Shown in pieces: positions 1 to 6,448 of a DNA stretch of 8,667 nucleotides; positions within the stretch are counted from its first letter, which is position 1, and each line of letters begins with the position of its first letter. The stretch covers positions 1-8,667 of the forward strand of contig CAYRHS010000137.1 in the NCBI GenBank assembly GCA_964424125.1. The letters are read 5' to 3'. This DNA comes from CAYRHS01 sp964424125 (lineage in GTDB: Bacteria; Actinomycetota; Acidimicrobiia; IMCC26256; JAOSJL01). The notes under the pieces are model-generated. The model was given only the letters and a program-made list of their open reading frames with translations. It searched no databases and was not told the origin of the DNA. The translations under genes and the position numbers were made by a program.

Positions 1-938
1 TAGACCGCGAGCAGGTCGCGAGCGCCGGTGTCGGCCGACGGGTGGCGCAGCTTCGACATCGCCCGGGCCTCGATCTGGCGGATCCGCTCCCGGGTGAGGT
101 TGAAGTACTCGCCCACCTCCTCGAGGGTGCGGGGCTCGCCGCGGTCGAGACCGAAGCGCAGCGCCAGGATCTGACGCTCCCGCTCGTCGAGCGGCCCGAG
201 GAGCTTCTCGATCTCCTCGGGGAGCAGCGCCGTGGCCGCGACCTCGAAGGGCGACTCGGCCGAGCGGTCCTCGACGATGTCGCCCAGCTCGGCGTCGCCG
301 TCCTCGCGCAGCGGCTCGGAGAGCGAGAGCGGCTCAGCCGCGAAGCGCAGGGCCTCGGTGACCTTGTCCTCGGGCATCTCGACCTCGGCCGCGAGCTCGG
401 CGAGTGTCGCGGGCCGGCCGAGCTTCAGCTCGAGGCGACTCCGCGCCTTCTGGAGCCGCGCGAGCGTGTCGCCCGCGTGGACCGGCAGACGGATCGTCCG
501 GCCCGTGTTGGCGATCCCGCGCGTGATGGCCTGACGGATCCACCAGGTCGCGTACGTCGAGAACTTGAAGCCCTTGCGCCAGTCGAACTTCTCGACCGCG
601 TGCATCAGGCCGAGGTTGCCCTCCTGGATCAGGTCGAGGAGCGGCAGACCCGAAGCCTGGTACTTCTTGGCGATCGAGACGACGAGGCGCAGGTTGGACT
701 GGACGAAGGTCCGTTGGGCCTTCTCGCCTTCGCGGGCCCGGCGCCGGGCCTCGCGCTTCTTCGCCGGCGTCAGGTCGCCGGGCGGGTCGGCGAGGAACTC
801 GCGCGCCTCGTTGCCAGCCTCGATCTGCTGGGCGAGGCGGACCTCGTCGTCCTTCGTGAGCAGCGGATACTGCCCGATATCGGTCAAATAGAGTCGGACA
901 AGGTCTTCCTCGTCCCGCTCGACGCGCTCCTTGGCCAC
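1..938 (-). CDS. Primary-type sigma-70 factor (RpoD/SigA/SigB family), stop codon at left window edge
   Basis: RNA polymerase sigma subunit that directs core enzyme to -10/-35 promoters. Reading the minus strand gives 312 codons with the full conserved core. Region 1.2 includes DLVRLYLTDIGQYPLLTK (residues 12-29). Region 2 runs about 82-154, with DLIQEGNLGLMHAVEKFD (102-119) and the -10-reading helix YATWWIRQAI (129-138). Region 3 follows at about 155-230. Region 4.2 contains RTLEEVGEYFNLTRERIRQ (270-288), the -35-reading helix-turn-helix. There is no region 1.1 extension, so by length it resembles group 2/SigB-like factors or the short primary factors of some actinobacteria. The GTG at 938 was chosen because no ATG, GTG or TTG occurs in frame upstream to at least position 1098, and the protein then begins just before region 1.2. 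Ribosome binding is weak (AGGA about 13 nt upstream, GGA 6 nt upstream). The last visible codon is Val, followed by TA at the edge, which is probably TAA or TAG. Whether it is the principal or an alternative sigma cannot be decided here. Confidence 0.95.
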   Translation of the reverse strand, partial: MAKERVERDEEDLVRLYLTDIGQYPLLTKDDEVRLAQQIEAGNEAREFLADPPGDLTPAKKREARRRAREGEKAQRTFVQSNLRLVVSIAKKYQASGLPLLDLIQEGNLGLMHAVEKFDWRKGFKFSTYATWWIRQAITRGIANTGRTIRLPVHAGDTLARLQKARSRLELKLGRPATLAELAAEVEMPEDKVTEALRFAAEPLSLSEPLREDGDAELGDIVEDRSAESPFEVAATALLPEEIEKLLGPLDERERQILALRFGLDRGEPRTLEEVGEYFNLTRERIRQIEARAMSKLRHPSADTGARDLLAV

Positions 939-982
939 GGTGGTTCCGACTTCCTCTCGCGCTCGCGCCCGGACAATGTTCC

Positions 983-1008
983 AACGTGCGACCGGGCCCC
1001 GCTGTTCC
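983..1008 (-). promoter_or_regulatory. Candidate ECF-sigma promoter of the sigma-factor gene
   Basis: On the minus strand GGAAC (1008-1004) is followed by a 17-nt spacer and CGTT (986-983), equivalent to GGAAC-N18-GTT. This resembles the consensus of stress ECF sigmas such as mycobacterial SigE/SigH and Streptomyces SigR. A start point some 6-8 nt downstream would leave a leader of roughly 35-40 nt before the GTG at 938. In mycobacteria, sigB is controlled by SigE/SigH-type promoters, so the arrangement has precedent. It is a motif match only. No convincing housekeeping promoter was found in the rest of the 939-1154 gap. Confidence 0.45.
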
Positions 1009-1154
1009 GGCGGATGTGTTGCCCGGGCGCAAGCCTCGGGCCGTGTTGGCGGATGGGGACGCGTCGCTCTCCGTACGATACCGGTGCCGTCAAGCCCGCC
1101 CGCAGGGAGTTTCCGCTGGTCGCAGGGCTGCTCGGGCGGTGCCCCCGCCGCCAC

Positions 1155-1757
1155 TCACGGCGACGAGCGCTCGACCAGCTCCGGTCCGGCGAGCGAGCCT
1201 GCGGCTTCGGCCAGGGGTCCGAGCGCCCCCCCTCGGACCGGCGCGCCCGCGAGATCGGCGGGAAGGGTGCGCAACACCGCCTCGGCAGCCTCGGTGTCCG
1301 CGGCCGCGTCGGCGAGGAGGTGACGCAGGACGCGTCGCAACGGTCCGTCCGACGCCCACCCGCTTCGCTCCAGGTGCACGCGGTACGTGCGCGTCGCCAG
1401 CGCATGGAACCCCCTCGTCGCGCCGACGAGCCGGTCGCCGGGCGCCTCGGCTGCTGCGACCGCGTCGACGAACGTAAGCACGTGTTCGTGACCGGGCCGC
1501 ACGAGCTCGTCGGGGTCGCAGTCGTGGGTGCGCGGCGCAACCTGCTCCAGCCAACCGACGTGCTCGCCGTGGTGGCGCGCCTGCTGCTCCAGCAGGACCC
1601 GCACCGTCGACGGGCCCACGTCGCTGCTCGCCCACCGCCCGAGGTCCTCGAAGCAACGGCCTTCGAACCACCGGTACGCGCCGACGAGCGCGGCCGTCTC
1701 GTGCAGGGTGAAGCCCGTGGTCGACGAGCCGTCCGTTCCGTTCGTGGCCGTGGTCAT
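1155..1757 (-). CDS. Unrecognised 200-residue predicted all-helical protein
   Basis: I do not recognise this protein with confidence. After a Ser/Thr/Gly-rich N-terminus (residues 1-15) the sequence looks mostly helical. One helix carries ETAALVGAYRWFEGRCFEDL (20-39) and a second contains EQQARHHGEHVGWLEQ (57-72). A third and fourth lie in the C-terminal half, around TRGFHALATRTYRVHLER and PLRRVLRHLLADAAADTEAA. The His/Glu-rich helices recall a ferritin-like or MiaE-like four-helix bundle, but the ExxH diiron pattern is not clearly kept (QxxH at 59-62), so metal binding is only a guess. No signal peptide or membrane segment is seen. The ATG at 1757 is preferred over the in-frame TTG at 1787 because GGAG lies 7 nt before it and the TTG would overlap nadE. 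The 17-nt gap after nadE suggests cotranscription with it. Coding is supported by strong GC3 bias and plausible protein composition. Confidence 0.75.
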   Translation of the reverse strand: MTTATNGTDGSSTTGFTLHETAALVGAYRWFEGRCFEDLGRWASSDVGPSTVRVLLEQQARHHGEHVGWLEQVAPRTHDCDPDELVRPGHEHVLTFVDAVAAAEAPGDRLVGATRGFHALATRTYRVHLERSGWASDGPLRRVLRHLLADAAADTEAAEAVLRTLPADLAGAPVRGGALGPLAEAAGSLAGPELVERSSP

Positions 1758-1774
1758 GCCGGTGCTCCGTGCCG

Positions 1775-3472
1775 TCAGTCCGACCAACGGTTCGTGATGG
1801 GGAGGCGCCGGTCCTTGCCGAACGCCTTCGGCGACACACGCACACCGGGGGGCGCCTGACGCCGCTTGTACTCGTTGCGGTCGACGAGTCTCGCGATCCG
1901 TCGCACGGTATCGGGGTCGAAGCCTTCGGCGACGAGGTCGGCGACCGAGCGGTCGCCTTCCACGTAGCCCTCGAGGATCGGGTCGAGGACCTCGTACGCG
2001 GGAAGCGTGTCGGTGTCGCGCTGGTCGGGTCGGAGCTCCGCGCTGGGTGGCTTCTCCAGGATCGCTTCGGGTACGAGGTCGCGTTGTGCGCGGCGGTTGC
2101 GGTCGCGACAGAGCGCGTACACGAGCGTCTTCGGCACGTCCTTGATCACAGAGAACCCTCCGGCCATGTCGCCGTAGAGGGTTGAGTAGCCGGTGGCGAG
2201 CTCGCTCTTGTTGCCGGTCGTGAGCACCAGTGATCCGAACTTGTTCGACAACGCCATCAGGATCGTGCCGCGGATGCGGGCCTGGAGGTTCTCCTCGGCG
2301 ACCCCGGGTTCGGTGCCCGCGAACGGCTCCGCCAGCATCTCGAGGAAGGCGGCGTGGGCCCGCTCGACGGGGGCGGTCCGCGAACCGATGCCGAGGTTGG
2401 CGACGAGGGTCTCGGCGTCGGCGATGCTGCCCGGCGTCGAGAAGCGAGACGGCATCAGCACGCCCGTCACGCGGTCGGGCCCGAGTGCATCGGCGGCGAT
2501 GAGCGCCACGAGCGCGGAATCGATCCCGCCGGAGAGCCCGACGAGGACGTGGGCGAAGCCGTTCTTCTCGACGTAGTCGCGCGTGCCGAGCACGAGCGCC
2601 TCGTAGACCTCTTGCACCGGGTCGAGCACGTCCTCGATCCGGGGGACCGCGTCGCCCTCCCGCAGCAGCGGCTCGCTCACGTGGAGCTCGGACAGGCGCT
2701 CACCGGCCCCGGGCCGCGTCCGGGCGCTCGGGACGTCGACGTCGACGACCAGCAGGTCCTCGACGAACTGCCGGCCCCGCGCGACGAGGTTGCCGGACTC
2801 GTGCACCATCAGGGACCCGCCGTCGAAGACCAGCTCGTCCTGCCCTCCGACGAGGTTGACATAGCAGATCGGCACGCCGATCTCGCGAGCCCGCTCGCCG
2901 AGCATCGCCTCGCGTTCGACGAGACGCCCCGCGTAGTAGGGCGACGCGTTCAGGTTCACGATCAGACGCGCGCCCGCCTCGGCCTGGCGGCGCGGTGGCC
3001 CCAACGGGTCCCAGACGTCCTCGCACACACTCACGCCGACGGGAACGCCGCCCACGAGGAACAGGGGCCCGGCATCGTCGCCCGGCTCGAAGTAGCGCTC
3101 CTCGTCGAAGACCGAGTAGTTGGGCAGCCGCTGCTTGCGGTAGACGCCGACCACCTGGCCTTGTGCGCAGACCGCGGCCGCGTTGTGGATCGGGCCCTGA
3201 CCCGCGTGGCGCTCGGGGAAGCCGACGACCGCGGCGGTGCGACCGGTGCGGGCGGCGATCTTGTCGAGGGTCTCCGAGGCACGCGTCACGAACGCCGGCC
3301 GGAGCAACAGGTCCTCGGGCGGGTAGCCGGTGACCACCAGCTCGGGGAAGGCCACGAGGTCGGCCCCGGCGGCCTCCGCCCGTTCGTACGTCTCGACAAT
3401 GCGGCGCGCGTTGCCGTCGAAATCACCCACGACGAGGTCGAGCTGCGCGGCCGCGAGCCGAAGGGTTGCCAC
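1775..3472 (-). CDS. nadE: Glutamine-dependent NAD+ synthetase
   Basis: Last step of NAD+ synthesis in the cytosol: deamido-NAD+, ATP and glutamine give NAD+, AMP, PPi and glutamate. The 565 residues form two domains. The N-terminal nitrilase-type glutaminase has the Glu-Lys-Cys triad at E44 (AFPELVVTGYPPEDLL), K113 (VYRKQRLPNYSVFDEERYF) and C150 (SVCEDVW). The C-terminal synthetase has the PP-loop SGGIDS at 314-319, then TTGNKSELATGYSTLYGDM and a PPSAELRPDQRDTDTLP segment. All key residues are present. It matches the shorter bacterial two-domain type (about 540-590 residues) rather than the 679-residue mycobacterial enzyme. The GTG at 3472 begins ATLRLAAAQLDLVVGDFDG, the usual family N-terminus, and the open frame further upstream is antisense to glnE. 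There is no Shine-Dalgarno; a TATCCT hexamer ends exactly 6 nt before GTG, which suggests a leaderless transcript. It is divergent from glnE and followed after 17 nt by the helical protein gene. Confidence 0.97.
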   Translation of the reverse strand: MATLRLAAAQLDLVVGDFDGNARRIVETYERAEAAGADLVAFPELVVTGYPPEDLLLRPAFVTRASETLDKIAARTGRTAAVVGFPERHAGQGPIHNAAAVCAQGQVVGVYRKQRLPNYSVFDEERYFEPGDDAGPLFLVGGVPVGVSVCEDVWDPLGPPRRQAEAGARLIVNLNASPYYAGRLVEREAMLGERAREIGVPICYVNLVGGQDELVFDGGSLMVHESGNLVARGRQFVEDLLVVDVDVPSARTRPGAGERLSELHVSEPLLREGDAVPRIEDVLDPVQEVYEALVLGTRDYVEKNGFAHVLVGLSGGIDSALVALIAADALGPDRVTGVLMPSRFSTPGSIADAETLVANLGIGSRTAPVERAHAAFLEMLAEPFAGTEPGVAEENLQARIRGTILMALSNKFGSLVLTTGNKSELATGYSTLYGDMAGGFSVIKDVPKTLVYALCRDRNRRAQRDLVPEAILEKPPSAELRPDQRDTDTLPAYEVLDPILEGYVEGDRSVADLVAEGFDPDTVRRIARLVDRNEYKRRQAPPGVRVSPKAFGKDRRLPITNRWSD

Positions 3473-3478
3473 GGGCTC

Positions 3479-3484
3479 AGGATA
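3479..3484 (-). promoter_or_regulatory. Candidate -10 element of nadE (leaderless)
   Basis: TATCCT on the minus strand fits the actinobacterial TANNNT -10 pattern. Exactly six bases (GAGCCC) separate it from the nadE GTG, so transcription would begin at the start codon. I see no good -35 at a 16-18-nt spacing. The absence of a Shine-Dalgarno before this start fits leaderless translation. Confidence 0.45.
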
Positions 3485-3490
3485 AGTGCG

Positions 3491-3502
3491 GCACGGCCGT
3501 GC
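3491..3502. promoter_or_regulatory. Perfect 12-bp palindrome, possible operator
   Basis: GCACGGCCGTGC equals its own reverse complement. It begins 7 bp upstream of the candidate nadE -10 element, in the spacer and -35 zone, where a dimeric repressor or activator could bind. Its centre is 31 bp from that of the next palindrome. The regulator is unknown. Confidence 0.35.
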
Positions 3503-3521
3503 TCGGGGCAAGGACTCCGCC

Positions 3522-3533
3522 GGGCCCGGGCCC
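3522..3533. promoter_or_regulatory. Second perfect 12-bp palindrome in the nadE-glnE gap
   Basis: GGGCCCGGGCCC is fully self-complementary and lies midway between the two divergent starts. It is low in complexity, so chance is likelier than for the first palindrome. A third, shorter palindrome, CGCATGCG (3545-3552), touches the candidate glnE -10 element. Confidence 0.25.
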
Positions 3534-3551
3534 AACCGGGGCGACGCATGC

Positions 3552-3557
3552 GACACT
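3552..3557 (+). promoter_or_regulatory. Weak candidate -10 element of glnE (leaderless)
   Basis: GACACT is followed by exactly six bases (GCGTCG) and then the ATG of glnE at 3564, which has no Shine-Dalgarno. The layout matches the one before the PPOX gene (GACGAT, GCGGCG, ATG) and resembles that of nadE. The hexamer is a poor match to TATAAT and no -35 is evident. Confidence 0.3.
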
Positions 3558-3563
3558 GCGTCG

Positions 3564-6359
3564 ATGAGCAGCGAGATCGCCGGCCGGCCCGCCGTGGCGA
3601 GGTCCCTCGGCCGCGCCGCCGATCCGGTGCTGGCGAGCGAGACGATCCGGCGCCTGGCCGAGGCCCATCCGGAGATCGGCAAGGAGCTCGTCGAGGATTC
3701 CCTGATCCGCGACGCGGTGATCGCACTGTCGGCCGCGTCGCGATCCCTGACGAGCGCCCTGGTTGCCGACCCTTCCCTGCTCGACCCGCTGCACGACCAC
3801 GCTCGGTTCACGCTCGAGCAGAACGCCCCCGCATACGGGAGGTCGTGGGACCTGGCCACGCGGGAACGAGGAGGCTCCCCGCGCCAGGTGCTCCGCTGGT
3901 GGAAGCGGCGGGAGCTGCTCCGCATCGCGGTGCGTGACCTGCTCGGCGTCGCCGACCTGGACGCGGTCGGTCGGGAGCTCGCCGGTCTCGCCTCGACCGC
4001 GCTCCACGCGGCCCACGACATCGCCGCCGCGAGCTTCGACGACGTCAGGTTGGGCATCGTCGGGATGGGGAAGCTCGGCGGCACGGAGCTCAACTACGCG
4101 AGCGACGTCGACGTGCTGTTCGTGCACCAGGGTGATAGCACACGCGCGACCCGTTTCGCCCGGGAGGTGCTCGACGTGATGAGCGTTCCCGACGACGGCG
4201 CGATCGTCTTCCGCACTGACGCCGACCTGCGCCCCGAGGGTCGCGACGGTCCGCTCACACGCAGCCTCGACTCGTACCTGACCTGGTACGAGCGCTGGGC
4301 GCAGCCGTGGGAGTTCCAGGCCTTGCTCAAGGCTCGTCCCGTGGCCGGTGACGTCACCCTCGCCGAGGAGCTCGTCACCGCGACACGAACCTTCGTGTGG
4401 CCCGAGGTACTCGACGCGGACGCGATTCGGGAGATCCGCGCCATGAAGGCCCGCTCCGAGGAGGAGACCCGGCGGCGGGGGCTGGCCGACCGGGAGGTCA
4501 AGCGGGGTCGCGGCGGGATACGCGACGTCGAGTTCTCGGTCCAGCTCCTCCAGCTCGTCCACGGCCGCCACGACACCGAGATCCGGTCGCCCAACACACT
4601 GACGGCGCTCTCCGAGCTGGCGCGCGCCGGCTACGTCGACGAGGAGGACGCGCGACGGCTCGCGGGCGCGTACCGGCATCTCCGCGCGGTCGAGCACCGT
4701 CTCCAGCTCCGGGACGAGCGCCAGACTCACACGCTGCCCGAGGAGCCCGACGAGCTGCAGCGCCTCGCCCGCATACTCGGCTACCGCGACGACCAGTACG
4801 CGAGCGCGAGTGAGCAGTTCCAGCAGGCCCACACGCGCCACCAGTCGATCGTCCGCGAGATCCACGAACGGCTCTACTTCGCACCGTTGCTCGACGCGAT
4901 CGCCGGCGTGGGTCCCCTCACGACGGGTGCCATCGAGGAACGGCTGGCGGCATTCGGCTTCACCGACGTCGGGGCCACCGAGGCCGCGCTCAAGGAGCTG
5001 ACCGCGGGGCTGACGCGCCGTTCTCGGCTCATGGAGCAGGTGCTCCCGGTCGTGTTGCAGTGGTGCTCCGACACCCCCGACCCCGACCTCGCGCTCCTTC
5101 AGCTCCGGCGACTCACCGACGGCCCGACACGAGCCACGGCCTTCGTCGAGGTCCTCCGGGACACGCCGTTCGCGGCGCAGCGGGTGTGCCGGATCCTGGG
5201 GTCGAGCCGGATGATCGGCGACGCGCTCCTGCGCCGCCCCGACTTCCTCGACGAGCTCGCCGACGAGCAGGCGCTCGCGGCACCGCGGCCGGTCGAGGCC
5301 GTGCAGGCCGAGGCGCTCGAGACGTTGCGGTGGCGGGACGACGCCAGCCACCGCCACGATGGCCTGCGCCGGTTCAAGCGGCGCGAGCTGTTACGGGTCG
5401 CCGCCCGCGACCTGCTCGGGTTCGCGACCGTCGAGACCACCGGGGCGGAGCTCGGCACGATTGCCGACGGCGTCATCGAGGCCGCCCTCCGCTGCCTCGA
5501 CCCGGAGGTTCCCTTCGCGGTGATCGCCATGGGCCGGTTCGGAGGCCGCGAGCTCTCGTACGCGTCGGATCTCGACGTGCTGTTCGTCTTCGATGGCGAA
5601 GGCCCCGAAGCGTTCGCTCGGGCCGAGCACACTGCGACCGCCCTGATCCAGGAGATCAGCGCCACCACCTCGGAAGGGCAGGCCTTCGCCATGGACGCCG
5701 ATCTCCGCCCCGAGGGGAAGCAGGGCCCGCTTGCGCGTTCGTTGACCGGATTCCGCCGGTACTACGAACAATGGGTGATGACGTGGGAGCGCCAGGCGAT
5801 GCTGCGGGCGCGTGTTGTCGCGGGTGATCGCGACGTCGGCCAGCGCCTGCTCGAGCTGGTCGAGCCCCACGTGTACCGCGACCCGCTCACCGACGACGAC
5901 GTCCGCGAGATCCGCAGGATGAAGGTCCGCGTGGAACAGGAGCGGATCCCGCCGGGTGAGGACCCGCAGTTCCACCTCAAACTCGGGCGCGGGTCACTGT
6001 CGGACGTGGAGTGGACGGTGCAGCTTCTCCAGCTCCGTCACGGCGCAACGGATCCGTCGGTGCGCAATCCGTCGACGATCGGCGGGCTGCACGCGCTGCG
6101 GAGGGCCGGGTACCTCTCCGAGGACGACGCGGACGCGCTCGAAGCCGCGTACCGCTACTGCGAGCGGGCCCGGAACGCCCGCTACCTCCTGACCGGCGCG
6201 CCCGGCGACTCGCTCCCGACCGATGCGCGTGTCGCCGAGCGACTCGGGCGCCTTCTCGGTTACGTCCACCGCCCGCAGACCTCGCTGCGGGAGGACTACC
6301 GCCGGCTCACTCGCCGAGCCCGCGACGTGGTCGAACGCGTCTTCTACGAGAAGGCGTGA
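3564..6359 (+). CDS. glnE: Bifunctional glutamine synthetase adenylyltransferase/adenylyl-removing enzyme
   Basis: Attaches AMP to, and removes it from, the catalytic-site tyrosine of glutamine synthetase, so setting ammonium assimilation to nitrogen status. The 931 residues (E. coli GlnE: 946) carry two related nucleotidyltransferase domains in the usual order. The N-terminal adenylyl-removing domain has GMGKLGGTELNYASDVD (167-183; metal-binding D181 and D183), DADLRPEG (219-226) and GRGGIRDVEF (315-324). The C-terminal adenylyltransferase domain has MGRFGGRELSYASDLD (656-671; D669 and D671), DADLRPEG (711-718) and GRGSLSDVEW (808-817). Both active sites look intact. The ATG at 3564 was chosen because the frame back to GTG 3486 encodes an atypical arginine/glycine-rich stretch and would overrun the divergent promoter. 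There is no Shine-Dalgarno. The target gene glnA is not in the window. Divergent from nadE, and followed after 89 nt by a separately promoted secreted-protein gene. Confidence 0.97.
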   Translation: MSSEIAGRPAVARSLGRAADPVLASETIRRLAEAHPEIGKELVEDSLIRDAVIALSAASRSLTSALVADPSLLDPLHDHARFTLEQNAPAYGRSWDLATRERGGSPRQVLRWWKRRELLRIAVRDLLGVADLDAVGRELAGLASTALHAAHDIAAASFDDVRLGIVGMGKLGGTELNYASDVDVLFVHQGDSTRATRFAREVLDVMSVPDDGAIVFRTDADLRPEGRDGPLTRSLDSYLTWYERWAQPWEFQALLKARPVAGDVTLAEELVTATRTFVWPEVLDADAIREIRAMKARSEEETRRRGLADREVKRGRGGIRDVEFSVQLLQLVHGRHDTEIRSPNTLTALSELARAGYVDEEDARRLAGAYRHLRAVEHRLQLRDERQTHTLPEEPDELQRLARILGYRDDQYASASEQFQQAHTRHQSIVREIHERLYFAPLLDAIAGVGPLTTGAIEERLAAFGFTDVGATEAALKELTAGLTRRSRLMEQVLPVVLQWCSDTPDPDLALLQLRRLTDGPTRATAFVEVLRDTPFAAQRVCRILGSSRMIGDALLRRPDFLDELADEQALAAPRPVEAVQAEALETLRWRDDASHRHDGLRRFKRRELLRVAARDLLGFATVETTGAELGTIADGVIEAALRCLDPEVPFAVIAMGRFGGRELSYASDLDVLFVFDGEGPEAFARAEHTATALIQEISATTSEGQAFAMDADLRPEGKQGPLARSLTGFRRYYEQWVMTWERQAMLRARVVAGDRDVGQRLLELVEPHVYRDPLTDDDVREIRRMKVRVEQERIPPGEDPQFHLKLGRGSLSDVEWTVQLLQLRHGATDPSVRNPSTIGGLHALRRAGYLSEDDADALEAAYRYCERARNARYLLTGAPGDSLPTDARVAERLGRLLGYVHRPQTSLREDYRRLTRRARDVVERVFYEKA

Positions 6360-6374
6360 GGCCCGTCTCTCCGC

Positions 6375-6403
6375 TTGTCGCTCCCGGCGGACCGACGTAG
6401 GTT
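6375..6403 (+). promoter_or_regulatory. Candidate sigma-70 promoter of the DUF5979-like gene
   Basis: TTGTCG (6375-6380), a 17-nt spacer and TAGGTT (6398-6403) form a reasonable housekeeping promoter, with four of six -35 positions and a TANNNT -10. A start near 6410 gives a leader of about 40 nt before the ATG at 6449. An 8-nt direct repeat, GGTTCCCG, occurs at 6400-6407 (overlapping the -10) and again at 6429-6436, next to the ribosome binding site. Confidence 0.5.
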
Positions 6404-6448
6404 CCCGAGATTCATGCTCGCGAGCCCGGGTTCCCGGAGGGGTGCGGT

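Noticed and set aside
1155..1757. Diiron ferritin-like enzyme call for the helical protein
   Set aside because: The paired ExxH ligand motifs expected of that family are not both present, so only a fold resemblance is noted.
42..1859. Long plus-strand open frame of 605 codons
   Set aside because: It is antisense to the sigma factor and the helical-protein gene, both with clear coding signals; high GC makes long empty frames on the opposite strand.
3486..3563. GTG start of glnE 26 codons upstream
   Set aside because: The added stretch lacks GlnE similarity and would place the coding region over the divergent promoter and palindromes.
3473..4093. Upstream in-frame extension of nadE
   Set aside because: The extra residues are antisense to glnE and arginine/serine-rich, and the nitrilase domain starts naturally at GTG 3472.
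3477..5357. Long minus-strand open frame of 626 codons across glnE
   Set aside because: Fully antisense to the two catalytic domains of glnE, with no recognisable motifs of its own.
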